From Chondrosia reniformis (lineage: Eukaryota > Porifera > Demospongiae > Chondrillida > Chondrillidae): a DNA stretch of 64,000 bases. Shown here one piece after another: positions 11,262-22,700 of this stretch; position 1 is the stretch's first letter, and every line of letters starts with the position of its first letter. The DNA lies in contig OX359201.1 of assembly GCA_947172415.1 (NCBI GenBank), positions 2,852,001-2,916,000 on the forward strand, in the 5' to 3' direction. Under the pieces are notes generated by a model that was not told the DNA's origin, ran no database searches, and was given only the letters and a program-made list of their open reading frames with translations. The translations under genes and the position numbers were made by a program.

Positions 11262-11690
11262 GTATGCATTTGTGCAGTAATGTATAAGCATGAGTGCCCA
11301 ATCGCCAATCAAGGGAAAGATAGGCAACCCGTGACACATTCAACTATGTCTGCATGTGTGTGCAGTAGTATGAGTGCCCGATCGCCAGTCAAGGGAATGA
11401 TAGGCAACCCGTGACACATTCAACTAAGTCTGCATGTGTGTGCAGTGGTGTATGAAGCATAAGTGCCCGATCGCCAGTCAAAGAAATGATAGGCAACCTG
11501 TGACACATTCAACTATGTCTGCATGTGTGGGCAGTAGTATGAGTGCCCGATGGCCAGTCAAGGGAATGATAGACAACCCGTGACACATTCAACTAAGTCT
11601 GTATGTCTGTGCAGTAGTGTATGAAGCATAAGTGCCCGATCGACAGTCAAAGAAATAATAGGCAACCTGTGACACATTGCATGGGCTCTA
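11262..11690. repeat. 169-bp dimeric tandem repeat (80 + 89 bp)
   Basis: The motif GTGACACATT recurs at 11331, 11411, 11500, 11580 and 11669, with spacing 80, 89, 80, 89. The 89-bp version carries an extra TATGAAGCATA stretch, while the 80-bp version has AGTATGAG there. The true repeat is therefore a 169-bp dimer of two related monomers, each with TGCCCGATCGCCAGTCA, AGGCAACC and GTCTGCATGTGTG. It lies between transposase and kinase and has no coding content. Confidence 0.85.
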
Positions 11691-11741
11691 GTTGTAATAT
11701 ACAATAGCAAAATAGATACTATATATAAGTCTTAATTAAAG

Positions 11742-12833
11742 TTACTGGAAAGTGTCATTGTAACAAGCCACCTCTTCTGAAGGTTTTTGCATAATGTGAC
11801 TGGTATCGGGATGTCTTTTTTCATGGCACTCCAGACAAGCTTCTAGTTTTTTATTTAGTACACCATTGGTAAGTTTTGCTTTCTTTACTTCATGAATGAT
11901 TCGACCTAAGGAATACACATCACTTTTATAATTTTGTGTTGCGAGGCTATCTATTAGGTCAGGGGCTATTTGGGGATGCTTTTTCCTGTGTTTTTCTTTT
12001 TCTTCACTTGGAAGTTTAAATGTCTTAGCCCTTTTGATGTGGCAGGCTTTTCCAAAGTCTGAAACAACTGCTTTGATAGAATTATCACCTGTATAGCTCT
12101 AACTTAAAAGAATATTGCTTCCCTTTATGTCATTATGTAGAATCTCTCTACCATGCATATAACTGATTCCCTCAGTGATCTGGATGAGAAACATTGTCCA
12201 AACGTTCTTTCCCAGATGATGTTGTGACCCCATTGCCTCTGATAGGTTACATGAGTTATTTGCTACTGTGTGTAGTGACATAACAATAGCTTTTCTAACC
12301 AGAAAATTCCAAAAAGAGGTGGGAAATGACTGCTTCCAGATAAAAGCTTCATTATGTTTGCCTCATGAGTTATAGATTCATCTGTACAGTTGGTAGATGC
12401 CATCTTTTTAACACACACCTGGTACACACCTTGATAGTGTGCAGTTTTACATTCACCAAACACTCCTTTGCCTAAAGTAGAAGCTTGACTGAAGCAGAGA
12501 GCTTCCTTGCAAATGTTTACTATACTTCTCTCATCTCTTAACAAAGGTAAACCTTTCCTGACAGCCTTCCCCTTACAGTACCAACTCTTGTACCAGGCCC
12601 ATTTAGAGCATATGGCTTCAATTTTTCTTATACATGTTGCCTATATAGTAAGTATAAATTCATATATTCACCTCTATTTTCACTTATAGTATAACTCTAG
12701 CATTTGCGCCTGCAACTTTGTACCTTTTCCAGATCCTAAATTTATCTTTTGTTTCCTTCAGCTGTGTCAGTAGTTCCTTAATCTGCTGACCATTCTTATT
12801 ACAATCCTTCATTAATTGTTGTATCTTTTGCAT
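11742..12833 (-). pseudogene. Protein kinase gene with coiled-coil first exon, probably inactivated
   Basis: Exon 1 (12833-12696) starts at ATG and encodes 46 residues, MQKIQQLMKDCNKNGQQIKE and onward, a predicted coiled coil. A 55-bp GT-AG intron (12695-12641) joins in phase 0 to exon 2. Exon 2 has LPLLRDERSIVNICKEA, the Gly-rich loop GKGVFGE, the lysine in VCVKKM, the helix-C Glu in HEANIMKLL, the catalytic loop LHNDIKGSNILL (HND in place of HRD), DFG in VSDFGKA, APD in place of APE, and SDVYSLGRII. It ends at TAA near 11742. All key catalytic residues are visible. A frameshift lies near 12285 (FGIFWLEK to KAIVMSLH) and an in-frame TAG at 12099-12101, so this copy is probably dead unless these are sequence errors. 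The catalytic-loop motifs fit a protein kinase; the group is not clear (TKL-like is a guess). Confidence 0.75.
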
Positions 12834-13088
12834 TTTGTTGAACCTTTTCTTAGCAGACTTAGTTTAGACATTTTGCGCCAAAAATAAAATATTCTGATTA
12901 CACCCACTGGGATTTACTCTTTACTCAATAATAGTAGTGGGTGTGTAACTTTCTTACGTCACTCTGTTTAAACTGTTAGCAATAACATCATGATATCACC
13001 ATCGTAACCCCTCCAAAATTCCATTTTAATTGCATCTTGAGGTTGCCACCAGTTTTTCTAGCTTTTAGTGATTTAATAGTCTTGGACA
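12834..13088. promoter_or_regulatory. Shared intergenic region between two head-to-head genes
   Basis: A 255-bp stretch separates the ATG of the kinase (12833, minus) from the ATG of the plus-strand gene (13089). It is AT-rich and includes GCGCCAAAAATAAAATATTC near 12875-12895. The divergent layout implies a bidirectional promoter; this is inferred from geometry only. Confidence 0.45.
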
Positions 13089-14263
13089 ATGACTGATACT
13101 AATGTTATAGAAAATCTAGCCATTCTTTTGCAAGAAGTCTAAAAGGAACTTCAAGATTGTATAAAGGAAAACAAAGAAATTCAACAGCAAAATAGGCAGT
13201 ATTCTCAGCAGCTGAAGAAGATTGAAGATTGCATGAATAATGAAACTTTAGTTCTGAACAAGGCTGCAGAAAAGGCTGACCCTTCTCTCTATGTAAAGGT
13301 ATTATGCTCAATATGCCCAATTTATATTTGCTTTATTTTGCTTTATATTGGCTGCCTTAATTTTTCACAGAGTGTCGTGAGAAGGGTTTACAAGAAGTTG
13401 CTTTCCAATGAAGGCTTTGAAGGGTGGAAGTTTTCTTTGGGGTGAGCCCTTACATGAATTTAGCACTTTGACTTCAATTATGTGATTTTCACTAAGGGGA
13501 CATCTTTAATATATATAGGTTTACTGAGGAGGCTAATCAAAGAATTAGTTTGAAACTCTCCAAAGAAGTTGCATCTCTTCTAGGACCAGGTGCTAGAGAA
13601 AGTGCTATTCAAGGTACATATACAGCTTTCCTGTTTTCATTATGGTTTGTACTTTTATTATTTGTCTGTTGTAGAAGCCTGTAAAATCCATTTTCGCAAT
13701 CTTAAAATTGATGAGAAACGAAAAGTAAATGGTATGATTGCTCAACATAGAAGGAAGAATAAATTAAAAAAAGAGGCTAAGGACTATAAGTATCAGAAAT
13801 GCTAGTAGAAATTCCAATGAACATTGTACAAGCTGTTTTCCTTCCCATTTTAGAAATTAGACTTCAGAACAGGTGCCATTAGTGACACTGCCTTGGTGAT
13901 GTCTTGGTCAAGCAAGTTTTAAAGGAAGATGACAGAGCTCTTGCACCAAGATTACATGTCATCAGAGGAATCAGACTCTGAAAACCATCAGTTCAGAGTA
14001 AAACAGTTACCTTCGCTTAAGAATAAATACATAAAGGGGTTTAGAGATATTGATATTGTAGGGGAAAGTAGGTTAAGTGCTAATGCAAGGAGGTTAAGAC
14101 TGCCAGGGTAGGTACAGATAATATTAGTTGTAGGCCGGTACCACTTAAGGCACATAATTGGTACCTTAAGCGGTATTACAGGAATAGGCCTATATTGACA
14201 TCAACCCCCAACACCAGTAACAGCTGCTCTTTCACAGCTGGGAGTAGCATCACTGAAGCATAG
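13089..14263 (+). pseudogene. Multi-exon gene of unknown function, coiled-coil N-terminus
   Basis: Exon 1 is 13089-13298, with ATG and an N-terminal Gln/Lys/Glu-rich coiled coil; it contains a TAA at 13137-13143 in QEV*KELQD. Intron 13299-13370 (GT-AG, 72 bp). Exon 2 is 13371-13441 (VVRRVYKKLLSNEGFEGWKF). Intron 13442-13518 (77 bp). Exon 3 is 13519-13613 (FTEEANQRISLKLSKEVASL). Intron 13614-13674 (61 bp). Exon 4 is 13675 onward (KIHFRNLKIDEKRKVNGMIA, then a basic stretch) and either stops at 13803 or splices at TATAA/GTATCAG. Downstream, DYMSSEESDSE (near 13950) and SCRPVPLKAHNWYLKRYY (near 14130) continue what I recall as the C-terminal half of an uncharacterised animal family with an acidic SSEES patch. 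Three introns keep frame exactly, which supports a real gene. The stop in exon 1 and a frame break near 14108 suggest decay. Confidence 0.6.
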
Positions 14264-14569
14264 CAAGTAGCAGTGAGTTTTGTACATTTGTTCCCTTTAG
14301 ATAAACAATTTCTTTTTCCTTTCTTGTATATATAGCTATAGGTCCAACATCCTGAAGAAACTCTAACCTTTTTCTCATGTCAATCTAACCTACATGCATT
14401 TCATATAGTTAATTAACTTCAACACTATATAGACAATTATATTTTTTGTCTTTTGTATAATGTGTAATATCTGATTTACTTTTAATATCTAATTTAATGT
14501 GCATATATAAATTCAATTACGATATGGATGTGGAAAGGTTACAGAACTTAAATATGGCTTCCTTTGTGT
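14264..14569. other. AT-rich spacer, nothing recognised
   Basis: Low-complexity AT-rich sequence after the plus-strand gene, with several TATAT runs. No motif or reading frame is supported. Confidence 0.5.
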
Positions 14570-14766
14570 TTCAACTATGAAACTTATAGGAAACCTGATG
14601 ATTCATACGAATTTCACAAAATGGAAACTTGGAAACCGGGCACATCATGAATTGAAAACTTGTGAAACTTGGTTTTTCACACAGAGCATGAAACCCAATG
14701 AAACTAAGCATTTCATTGGGCATCACATTGGTTTCACACCGTGTAAAACCTGTGATATGGTCTTGT
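14570..14766. repeat. Cluster of GAAAC(C/T) motifs in both orientations
   Basis: Within about 190 bp the motif GAAAC followed by C or T occurs at least seven times directly (near 14578, 14589, 14629, 14638, 14664, 14690, 14699), with inverted forms near 14709 and 14731. It includes a perfect 10-bp inverted repeat CCCAATGAAA/TTTCATTGGG (14694-14703 and 14711-14720). It sits at the edge of the CACTA island. CACTA elements carry subterminal repeat arrays bound by an accessory protein, and this could be such an array. The cluster is seen; the role is inferred. Confidence 0.5.
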
Positions 14767-17700
14767 GTGTATGTACTAGATGTATGAACTAGCAGAATGT
14801 ACTAGTTGCATGTACTAGTTGTAAGTACTAGTTTTATGGACTAATTATACGTAGTAGTTTTATGTACTAATTCCTTGTACTAATTGTATGAATTAGTTGT
14901 ATGTACTACTTGTATGTACTAGTTGTATGGACTAGTTGTATGTACTAGTTATGTACTAGTTGTATGTACTATATAGTTGAATGAACTAGTTGTATGTACT
15001 AGTTAAATTTTTATGTATTAGTTATATGTAGTAGGTGTGTGTACTAGTTATATGTACTAGTTGCAAGTACTAGTTGTATTCACTAGTTGTATGGACTAGT
15101 ACTAGCTATATTTACTAGTTGTGGGTACTAGTTGTTTGTGGTAGTTCTATGTAGTAGTTCTATGTACAAATTGTATGAACTAGTTGTGTGTTCTAGTTGT
15201 ATTAATATATACTAGTTGTATGTACTAGTTTTATGTTCTTGTTGTAGATTCTTGTACTAGTTATACTAGGTACCAGGAAGGTACTAGTCGTATGTACTAG
15301 AAACTAGTTTTATGTACTACTTCTATGCACTAGAAATGAATCACTTGTGTGTACAGGTTGTATGTACTAGTTGCATTTACTAGGTGTTTGTACTAGTTAT
15401 ATGTTTTAATTATTAGTTGTATGAACTAGTTATATGCACTAGTTCTATGTACTACTTGTGTTTACTACATGTATGTACTAGTTATATGTAGTAGTTGTAT
15501 GGTCTAGGTATATGTACTAGTTGTATTTACTAGTTTGTAGTTGTAGCACTAGTTGTTTGTACTACTTATATGTAATATGCGTATGTACTATTTATATGTT
15601 AAATTTTTATGTATTAGTTATAGGTAGTAGGTGTGTGTACTAGTTATATGTACTAGTTGCAAGTACTAGTTGTATTCGCTAGTTGTATGGAATAGTACTA
15701 GCTATATTTACTAGTTGTAGGTACTAGTTGTATGTGGTAGTTGTATGTAGTAGTTCTATGTACAAATGAACTGTATGAACAAGTTGTGTGTTCTAGTTGT
15801 ATGTATATACTAGTTGTATCTACTAGCTATGTACTAGTTGTATTTTCTAGTTGTATGTACTAGTTTTATGTACTTGTTGTAGATTCTTGCACTTGTTATA
15901 CTAGGTACTAGGAAGGTACTAGTTGTATGTACTTGAAACTAGTTTTATGTACTAGTTGTATGTACTACTTTTATGAAGTAGTTGCATGTACTAGTTGTAT
16001 GTATCAGTTTTATGTAGTCCTTCTATGTACTAGTTGTATGTACTAGTTGTGTGTACTGATTTTACTTACTATTTATATGTACTAGTAAAATTTTTATGTT
16101 CTCGTTATATGCACTAGTGTTATGTACAATTTGTATGAAGTAGATGTAAGCTCTATTTGTATATACTAGTTTAATGTACTAGTTGTATGTATTCGTTACC
16201 GGTTGTTAGTACTAGTTGTATGTTCCGGTTTTATGTACTAGTTCTAGTTTTATTTTCTAGTTGTATATGCTAGTTGTATGTACTAGTACTAGTAAGCTTG
16301 AGTACTAGTTAATCTATTTACTCTGTAGGCACTAGAAAATGTAAAACTAGTTGGAGTTCTAGTTTAATATCCTAGTTGTATGTACTATTTATATGTACTA
16401 ATTTTATGTGTATGTTTCAATCATAGGTACTAGTTTTAATTACAAGTTGTATGAAGTAGTTGTTAGCCTAGTTGTATGTGCTAGTTGTATGTACTAGTTG
16501 TATGTACTAGTTGTATATACTAGTTGTGAGTACTAGCTATATTTTGTAGTAGTATAAACTAGTTGAATGTACTAGTACTAGTTATACCAGATATTAAGTA
16601 GGTATTAGTTGAATGCACAAGTACTAGTTATATTAAATATTTGTAGGTACTACTTATATTTACTAGTCGAATGTAATAGTTGCATGTACTAATTGTATAT
16701 AATAGTTGTATGTAGCCGTTGTATGTACTAGTTATGTACAAGTTGTATGTAATAGTTGTATGTACTAGTAGGATTAACTAGTGGAATGTACAAGTAAAGG
16801 CAATATATATTAACTGTAGGCAATAGTTGTATGTACTATTTGTATGTACTAGTTGTATGTACTAGGTGTATGTACTAGTTATGGGTACTAGTTGTAAGTT
16901 CTAGTAGTAGTAATACCAGATACTAAGCAGGTATTAGTTGTATGTAAAAGTTCTAGTTATATTATATAGTTGTAGGTACTAGTTATATGTACTATCTGAA
17001 TGTAATAATTGCATGTATTAATTATATATAATAATTGTATGTACCAGTTTTATGTACTAGTTATGTACTAGCTGTATGTACTGGCTGTATGTACTAGTAG
17101 TATTAACTAGTGGTATGTACTAGTACTGGTAATATTTACTAACTGTAGGCACTAGTTGTATGTACCAGTTGTACATACTAGCACTGGTTATATTTACTAG
17201 TTGTAGGTACTAGTTGAATGTAATAGTTGCATGAACTAGTTGTATGTACTAGTATTAGTTATATTTATTAGTTGTAAGTATTAGTTGTGTGTACTAGTTG
17301 TATGTAGTAGTTGTATGTTCTAAGTGTATGAACTAGTTTTATGTACTAGTTGTATGTACTTGTTATATACTAGTTGTATGTATTAGTTGTATATATTAGT
17401 TGTATGTACTGGTTGTGTGTACTAGTGGTATGTATTAACTGTATGTATTAGCTATGTAGTAGATGCATGTACTAGTTCTAATAACTAGTTGCATTTACTA
17501 GTACTGGTAATATTTACTAGTTGTAGGTACTAGTTTTATGCACTAGTTGTATGTACTAGTGCAAGCTATATTTACTAATTATAGGTATTAGTTTTATGTA
17601 GTAGCTCTATGTTCTAATTGTTTGAACTAGTTTTATGTACAATTGTATGTACTAGTTATATGTACTCTTTGTATGTACTAATTGTATGTACTAAGTGTAT

Positions 17701-19290
17701 GTACTATTTATAGGTACCAGTTATATATGTATGTACTAGTTATATGCACAAGTTAGGTACTATTTATAGGTACTAGTTTTAAGTTCTAGTACTAGTAAAA
17801 TTAGGTACTAAGTAGGTACTTGTTGTAAGTACTAATTGCATATACTAGTTGTATGTACTAGTTGTATACCAGTTGTATGTACACGTTGTATGTGCTAGTT
17901 GTAACAACTAGTAATATGTTCTAGTACAAGTTATATTTAATCGTTATATTTACTAGTTGTATGTTCTAGTACAAAGTATCTATATTAGTTATATTTAAAA
18001 GTTATATTTACTAGTTGTTTGCACTGGTTGTAGCACTAATTGTATGGACTAGTTGTATGTACTAGATGTATATACTAATTGTGTGAAATAATTATACATC
18101 ATAGTAGGAGTTCTAGTATAATGTACTAGTTGTATGGACTATATATATGTACTAGGTAAATGTGTATGTTATAGTCATAGGTACTAGTTGTATGTGCTAG
18201 TTGTATGAACTATATAGTGGTATGTACTAGTTATATATACTATGGTATATACTATTTATACGGTCTAGTTGTATGTACTATTTGTATATACTAGTATATG
18301 TACTACTTGCAGATTCTAGAACTAGTTATACTAGGTTATAGGTAGGTGCTAGTTGTAGGTACTAGCACTAGTTATATTTATTAGTTGTAGGTACTAATTG
18401 TATGTACTAGTTGTATGTACTAGTTGTATGTACTAGTTGTAAGAACTAGTCATTTACTAGTTGTAAGTAGTAGTTGTATGTTCTAAATGTATGAACTAGT
18501 TGTATGTAACACCTGTATGGACTAATTATATACTAGGTGTATGGACTTGTTGTATGTACTAGTTATATGTCCTAGTTGTATTTACTACTTGTATGTCCTA
18601 ATTGTATGTACTACTTGTATGTACTAGTTGTGTGTACTAGATGTATGTACTAGTAATGTGTACTAGTTGTAGATTCTAGTACTAGTAATACTAGATATTA
18701 GGTAGGTATTAGTTGAATGTACAAGTACTAGTTATATGTATTTGTAGGTACTACTTATATGTACTAGTCGAATGTAATAGTTGCTTGTACTAACAGTATA
18801 TAATTGTTGTATGTCCTAGTTGTATGTACTAGTTAATTGTTGTACAATCTAGTTGTATGTACGAGTTGTATGTACTATTTGTATGTGCTAATTGTATGTA
18901 CAAATTGTGTGTACTAGGTGTATGTAGTAGTTGTATGTTCTATTTGCTTTAACTAGTTTTATATCCTAGTTGAATGTGCTACTTGTATGTACTAGTTATT
19001 TACTAGCTGAATGTACTAGTTGCATGTACTAGTAGTATTAACTAGTGGTATGTACTAGTACTGGTAATATTTACTAACTGTAGGCACTAGTTGTATGTAC
19101 TAGTTGTACATACTAGCACTGGTTATATTTACTAGTTGTAGGCACTAGTTGGGTGTACTAGCACTAGTTATATTTACTAGTTGTAGGTACTAGTTGCATG
19201 GACATGTTGAATGTTATAATTGTATGTACTAATTGTATGTACTAGTTGTGTGTACCACCTGTATGGACTAGTTATATACTGGGTGTATGT
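14767..19290 (+). repeat. 13-bp satellite, block 3
   Basis: Same unit and orientation. It contains longer shared words such as TACTGGTAATATTTACTAACTGTAGGCACTAG that recur in later blocks (38 kb, 48.9 kb, 59 kb), so it belongs to the same long higher-order pattern. No gene. Confidence 0.95.
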
Positions 19291-19758
19291 ATTTGTTTAA
19301 AGGTTACGGGATTCTCTACTAAATAACTACACCTATAGCTACCTTGCTTATAGCCCTGTATATGGTCCCCCGGCCCATTCCATGCGTACATCTATATAAC
19401 GGTACCTATACACTATGTCTATTAACCCAAGTTAAGATTATCCTATATAAGCCTATAGGAAGGACCAACCTGTTGGCTGGAACTTCTTGGTATGTAAAGG
19501 GGTGCAGGCTTGATACCCCCTGGGATTATAAAGTCATTTTGCTGTACTACTACTGAGCTCAATCTTAGACCTCCCTAAATGCGTAAGGTCACCCTAGAAC
19601 CTGTGGGTATACTGCCCAATAGGAATGAAATGACCCCCAGGTGAATGATATCTATTGTATTTAATTATATAATGAAAGAAACATAAAAAATAATAATAAT
19701 AATAATAATAATCATACGAGAACACAATTTATATATATATATATATAGTTAGCCGAAG
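19291..19758. other. 3' non-coding end of the DIRS-like element, with microsatellites
   Basis: Contains (AAT)n at about 19690-19712 and (AT)n at 19730-19747, just downstream of the recombinase stop. No other gene. A short plus-strand reading frame here has no recognisable feature. Confidence 0.6.
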
Positions 19759-20734
19759 TCAGAGTTCTGTGGAAGAGGCCAGTTGGGGGGAGACCATAGC
19801 CAGTTCGTTTTGTGAGGGGCGTATATAACTCTGGTAAGCCGAGCTCTCCCACCGGCCTAACCGTTTGATGGTTGACTCTGGCACACCTGCTATACTTGCT
19901 GTGGTGGCTGCCCCTATCCGAAAACTATGGCCGTTAAACAAAGAACCGTTCAGTCCGGAAGCAGACAGTGCCCCTTGCACACTGGCAGTAAACTGCCTGC
20001 CCCTCAAAGGCTCTCCCTCTTCGGAGCAAAACAGAGGACCGGCAGCTGGGCCTCTCACAGTTAAGTAGTCTAACACGGCTGCCACTGCACACAAGTCTGA
20101 ATTGGTGCTGCCTATGGTAATTGATGTATATACCCTTTCTGAACTGATCAGTTTTGGAAACTTTAATTAGCAACGAGATTGTCCAAAAGGGGGACGATGT
20201 ATCCACTGACACATCGGCCAGGGACAAATGGAGCTGTGGGTTGAACTCTGCCCCATCTGGGACCAAGAATTCCCCGCACCTGAGGAATCCAAAAAATCCC
20301 ACACAACATGCTGCCCAGATCAATAAATTAGAGTAAACTCTGCTTCCTGAACTGAGGGTTGACTTAATACGGCACATGATAGATGCTGTGATGGGCAATC
20401 TTGTGATCCTAGGGCCCCTATTGGCCTGGTGACGTTTAATCCCCCTGAGAAGTAGTGTCATATGCGATGAATGAAAAGAGGGATTGCTCCCATGTGGGTC
20501 AGATAATAGCTTATTGTGACGGAGAGCTGCTAGATATGACTGGATAGTTGATACACTCAACCCCTCTGCACCCAGGAAAGCCACAAACAAAGTAACCTTT
20601 TCTGTAGTTAATGGCTCGGGTGAAAGATGGAATGCTCCCGTAAATGCTAAATATCGGTTCAGCCCTGCTTGATAAACCTTCCTTGTAAAGGGAGCTAATC
20701 CTTCCTCCAAAAACTGCTGCAAAGTTGCTTCCAC
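19759..20734 (-). pseudogene. Tyrosine recombinase of the DIRS-like element
   Basis: The N-terminal part (from 20734) has FTRKVYQAGLNRYLAF and LSVSTIQSYLAALRH, a core-binding (SAM-like) domain. The catalytic Arg lies in FFGFLRCGEF. After a frameshift near 20090, the C-terminal part has GHSFRIGAATTASIAG (HxxR) and LGRWESSAYQSYIRP, with the Trp/His position and the nucleophilic Tyr. These are the R...HxxR...W/H...Y residues of the phage-integrase-like family. The family cuts and rejoins DNA to insert a circular cDNA. The first half overlaps the RNase H end by about 40 bp in another frame, as in related elements. The frameshift makes this copy inactive. Confidence 0.85.
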
Positions 20735-21190
20735 TCCTCTGATATCCAGCTGTGGCGAGGATTGAGCAGCAGGTCCACTAGAACTGAATTGACCTGTGAG
20801 GGAGATGAAGAGGCGAATGGATGAGTTCTAAGAAAAACTGATGCTCTATTGCGAGATAGATCATCTGCCCCCCTATTCAGTCTCCCAGCTATGTGCTCTG
20901 CCCTCAAGCGAAAGTCGTGCTTTGCCATGAAGAAGGCCAGACAGCATAGTAGATGAGCTGCTAATGGGTCACGAGCATGAAGGCGGTTAACCTGAGACAC
21001 AGCTGCACTGTTGTCGGAGTGGCACACTACATAGGACCTGGACCACTCCTGACCCCAGACGGCACATGCCAAGGTGATTGGGAACAATTCCTTTAGTGCT
21101 ATAGAGTGCATATGGAGTGCGCTACTCTCAGTCCATTGCCACTGGAGCCAGTGAGGTAGAGACCACGCCCGCAACCCCATGACCCCGATG
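20695..21190 (-). pseudogene. RNase H domain of the DIRS-like element
   Basis: Motifs: MHSIALKELFPITLA (catalytic Glu), VVCHSDNSAAVSQVNR (Asp) and GRLNRGADDLSR (Asp). The first catalytic Asp would be in the TDASGSWGCG block, but here the sequence reads LFTNASGSWGCG (about 21190-21230), Asp to Asn. A frameshift lies at about 21185 within the GCGGGCG run. The domain removes RNA from the cDNA hybrid. The Asn substitution would itself be expected to cripple activity. Confidence 0.8.
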
Positions 21191-22110
21191 CATTTGTAAA
21201 TAGATGGTGCTTTGGCTCTTGCAGCAGGAGGAACTGGTGTACTGATATACCTGACCAGTGAGAGCACATGATGCTCCACCAGGCAAGGTCACATCTTGCT
21301 GCCCAATTGAGGCGCCGTGTTTGCCCTGGCTGCATAGTGTTTGACAAAGGGAATAGATTATTGAGAAAGGCTTTCCCTAGGGGAAGGACATGGCAAGCAT
21401 GCACTAAATACCCTAACAATGACTGCAGCTGGTGCACGTCCCGAATGCACTTGGTCCTCCTCCATGTATCCAGCAGGGATCTGAGAGCAACCATCTTGTT
21501 CTCAGGTAGTTTGAGGGACATGTTGATTGAATTGAGTTCAATACCTAGGAAGATCAACTGTGTGACAGGACCTTCCAGTTTGTCCTCAGCAATGGGCACC
21601 CCCAGCTCTTTGCATACCTGTAATGTGATATCCAGTGCCCGGCGACACTCGATGGAATCTGGTGGTCCCAGTATCAAGAAATCATCTAAGTAGTGGATGA
21701 TGTAACGCACACCTCTAGATCTCAGAATCCATTCCAATGCCTCGGCCAATGCGTTAAAGATGGCGGGTGCTGAAGCTAGGCCGAATGGCAATTGGCAATC
21801 AACGTAAACTGAGTTCTGCCAGGAGATTCCCAAGAAGCGACGGTCCTCGGGATGAATTGGGACCATCCTGTATGCCTCCCGGAGGTCAATTTTAGCCAGC
21901 AGGGATCTCTTACCCAGAAAGTGCATGAGTGAAGCACCATCATCTGGGGAGGAGTAGGAAACATGCGTCAATTCTCGGTGAAGGTTGTCGTTAATGCTTT
22001 TACCCTTGGGAGAGGATAGATCCACTATGACTCATTTTCCTGGGGTTTTCTTTGGAATAACTGCCATGTGGCTAGTAATCACATTGGGGCACTCCTGTGG
22101 ATGTAATGGA
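21190..22110 (-). pseudogene. Reverse transcriptase of the DIRS-like element
   Basis: Blocks in order: VIPKKTPGK, VDLSSPKGKSINDN, AKIDLREAYRMVPIHP (catalytic Asp), LPFGLASAPAIFN and IIHYLDDFLILGP (YLDD centre), then IFLGIELNS and the connection. The frame is open from about 22109 but carries a TGA at 22032-22034, exactly where this family has Trp (PGKW). It therefore looks like TGG to TGA. Upstream, another frameshift near 22110 separates it from the linker that precedes it. Confidence 0.85.
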
Positions 22111-22480
22111 CCCTTTGAGCTTTTATGAACTCACAGATGACATCTCCTTTGCTCTGAGAAGACCGGGAATTTCCTCTTGATGAACCGCATTCCGGCTCAG
22201 ATACCAAGCCGATGCGAAAGCCCTCCTGAATACCTGCAATCAGGCATTGTGTCCACTGCCTGTCAGGATGTGCTTCTAAAGCTCTCTTCCATTGATTGGT
22301 AACCAATGGGGTGGATATCGGAGCGCCCAACACAGGCTGGGGTGTACCATGCCCCTGCTCTTTGTGCTCTGACCCTAAGATCTGCAGTTGGCAGAACTGT
22401 TTAGCCAGAATGGGCGTCAACATTGTGTATGGCGGGGTTGGGCCTACCTCACAGGTCGAGGAGCCTATAAATGCGAACAT
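22111..22480 (-). pseudogene. DIRS-like element, region N-terminal to RT
   Basis: Minus-strand frame with STPLVTNQWKRALEAHPD and LIAGIQEGFRIGL, which is the recognisable HPD...GIxxGFRIG block preceding RT in DIRS-type polyproteins. It leads to a Lys/Gln-rich region with VICEFIKAQRV, then shifts frame to PLHPQECPNVITSHM before VIPKK. Between this block and the gag stop at 22701 there is a possible intron (donor near 22744, acceptor near 22480), suggested only by a gap in homology. Confidence 0.6.
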
Positions 22481-22613
22481 AAGGAGGATACTGAACACCC
22501 CTGAGGTGATCCTGCAGCTATATGGGGTGTAGACTATATTATATATGACTCTCTGAGTTGCCATGATGGTTACATCTACGTGTGTATTTGATATATATAA
22601 CATACAGATATGT

Positions 22614-22631
22614 TCAAAAAAAAAAAAAAAA
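22614..22631. repeat. Poly(A)/poly(T) run
   Basis: A run of 15-16 A residues on the plus strand between the gag and pol parts of the DIRS-like element. It is a likely slippage site and could mark an intron pyrimidine tract on the minus strand. Confidence 0.6.
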
Positions 22632-22700
22632 GAAGAAAGGTTAGCCAAAATGAGAGTTAATTTCAATCATGTAGAGCGCTGTAAATATTGAAATCATTAT

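Noticed and set aside
8566-14766. CACTA terminal inverted repeats at the edges of the island
   Set aside because: CACTA occurs often because the satellite contains CACTAG. No convincing matching pair with a 3-bp duplication was seen.
19344-19556. Plus-strand 70-codon frame
   Set aside because: It lies in the 3' non-coding part of the minus-strand DIRS-like element and has no recognisable feature.
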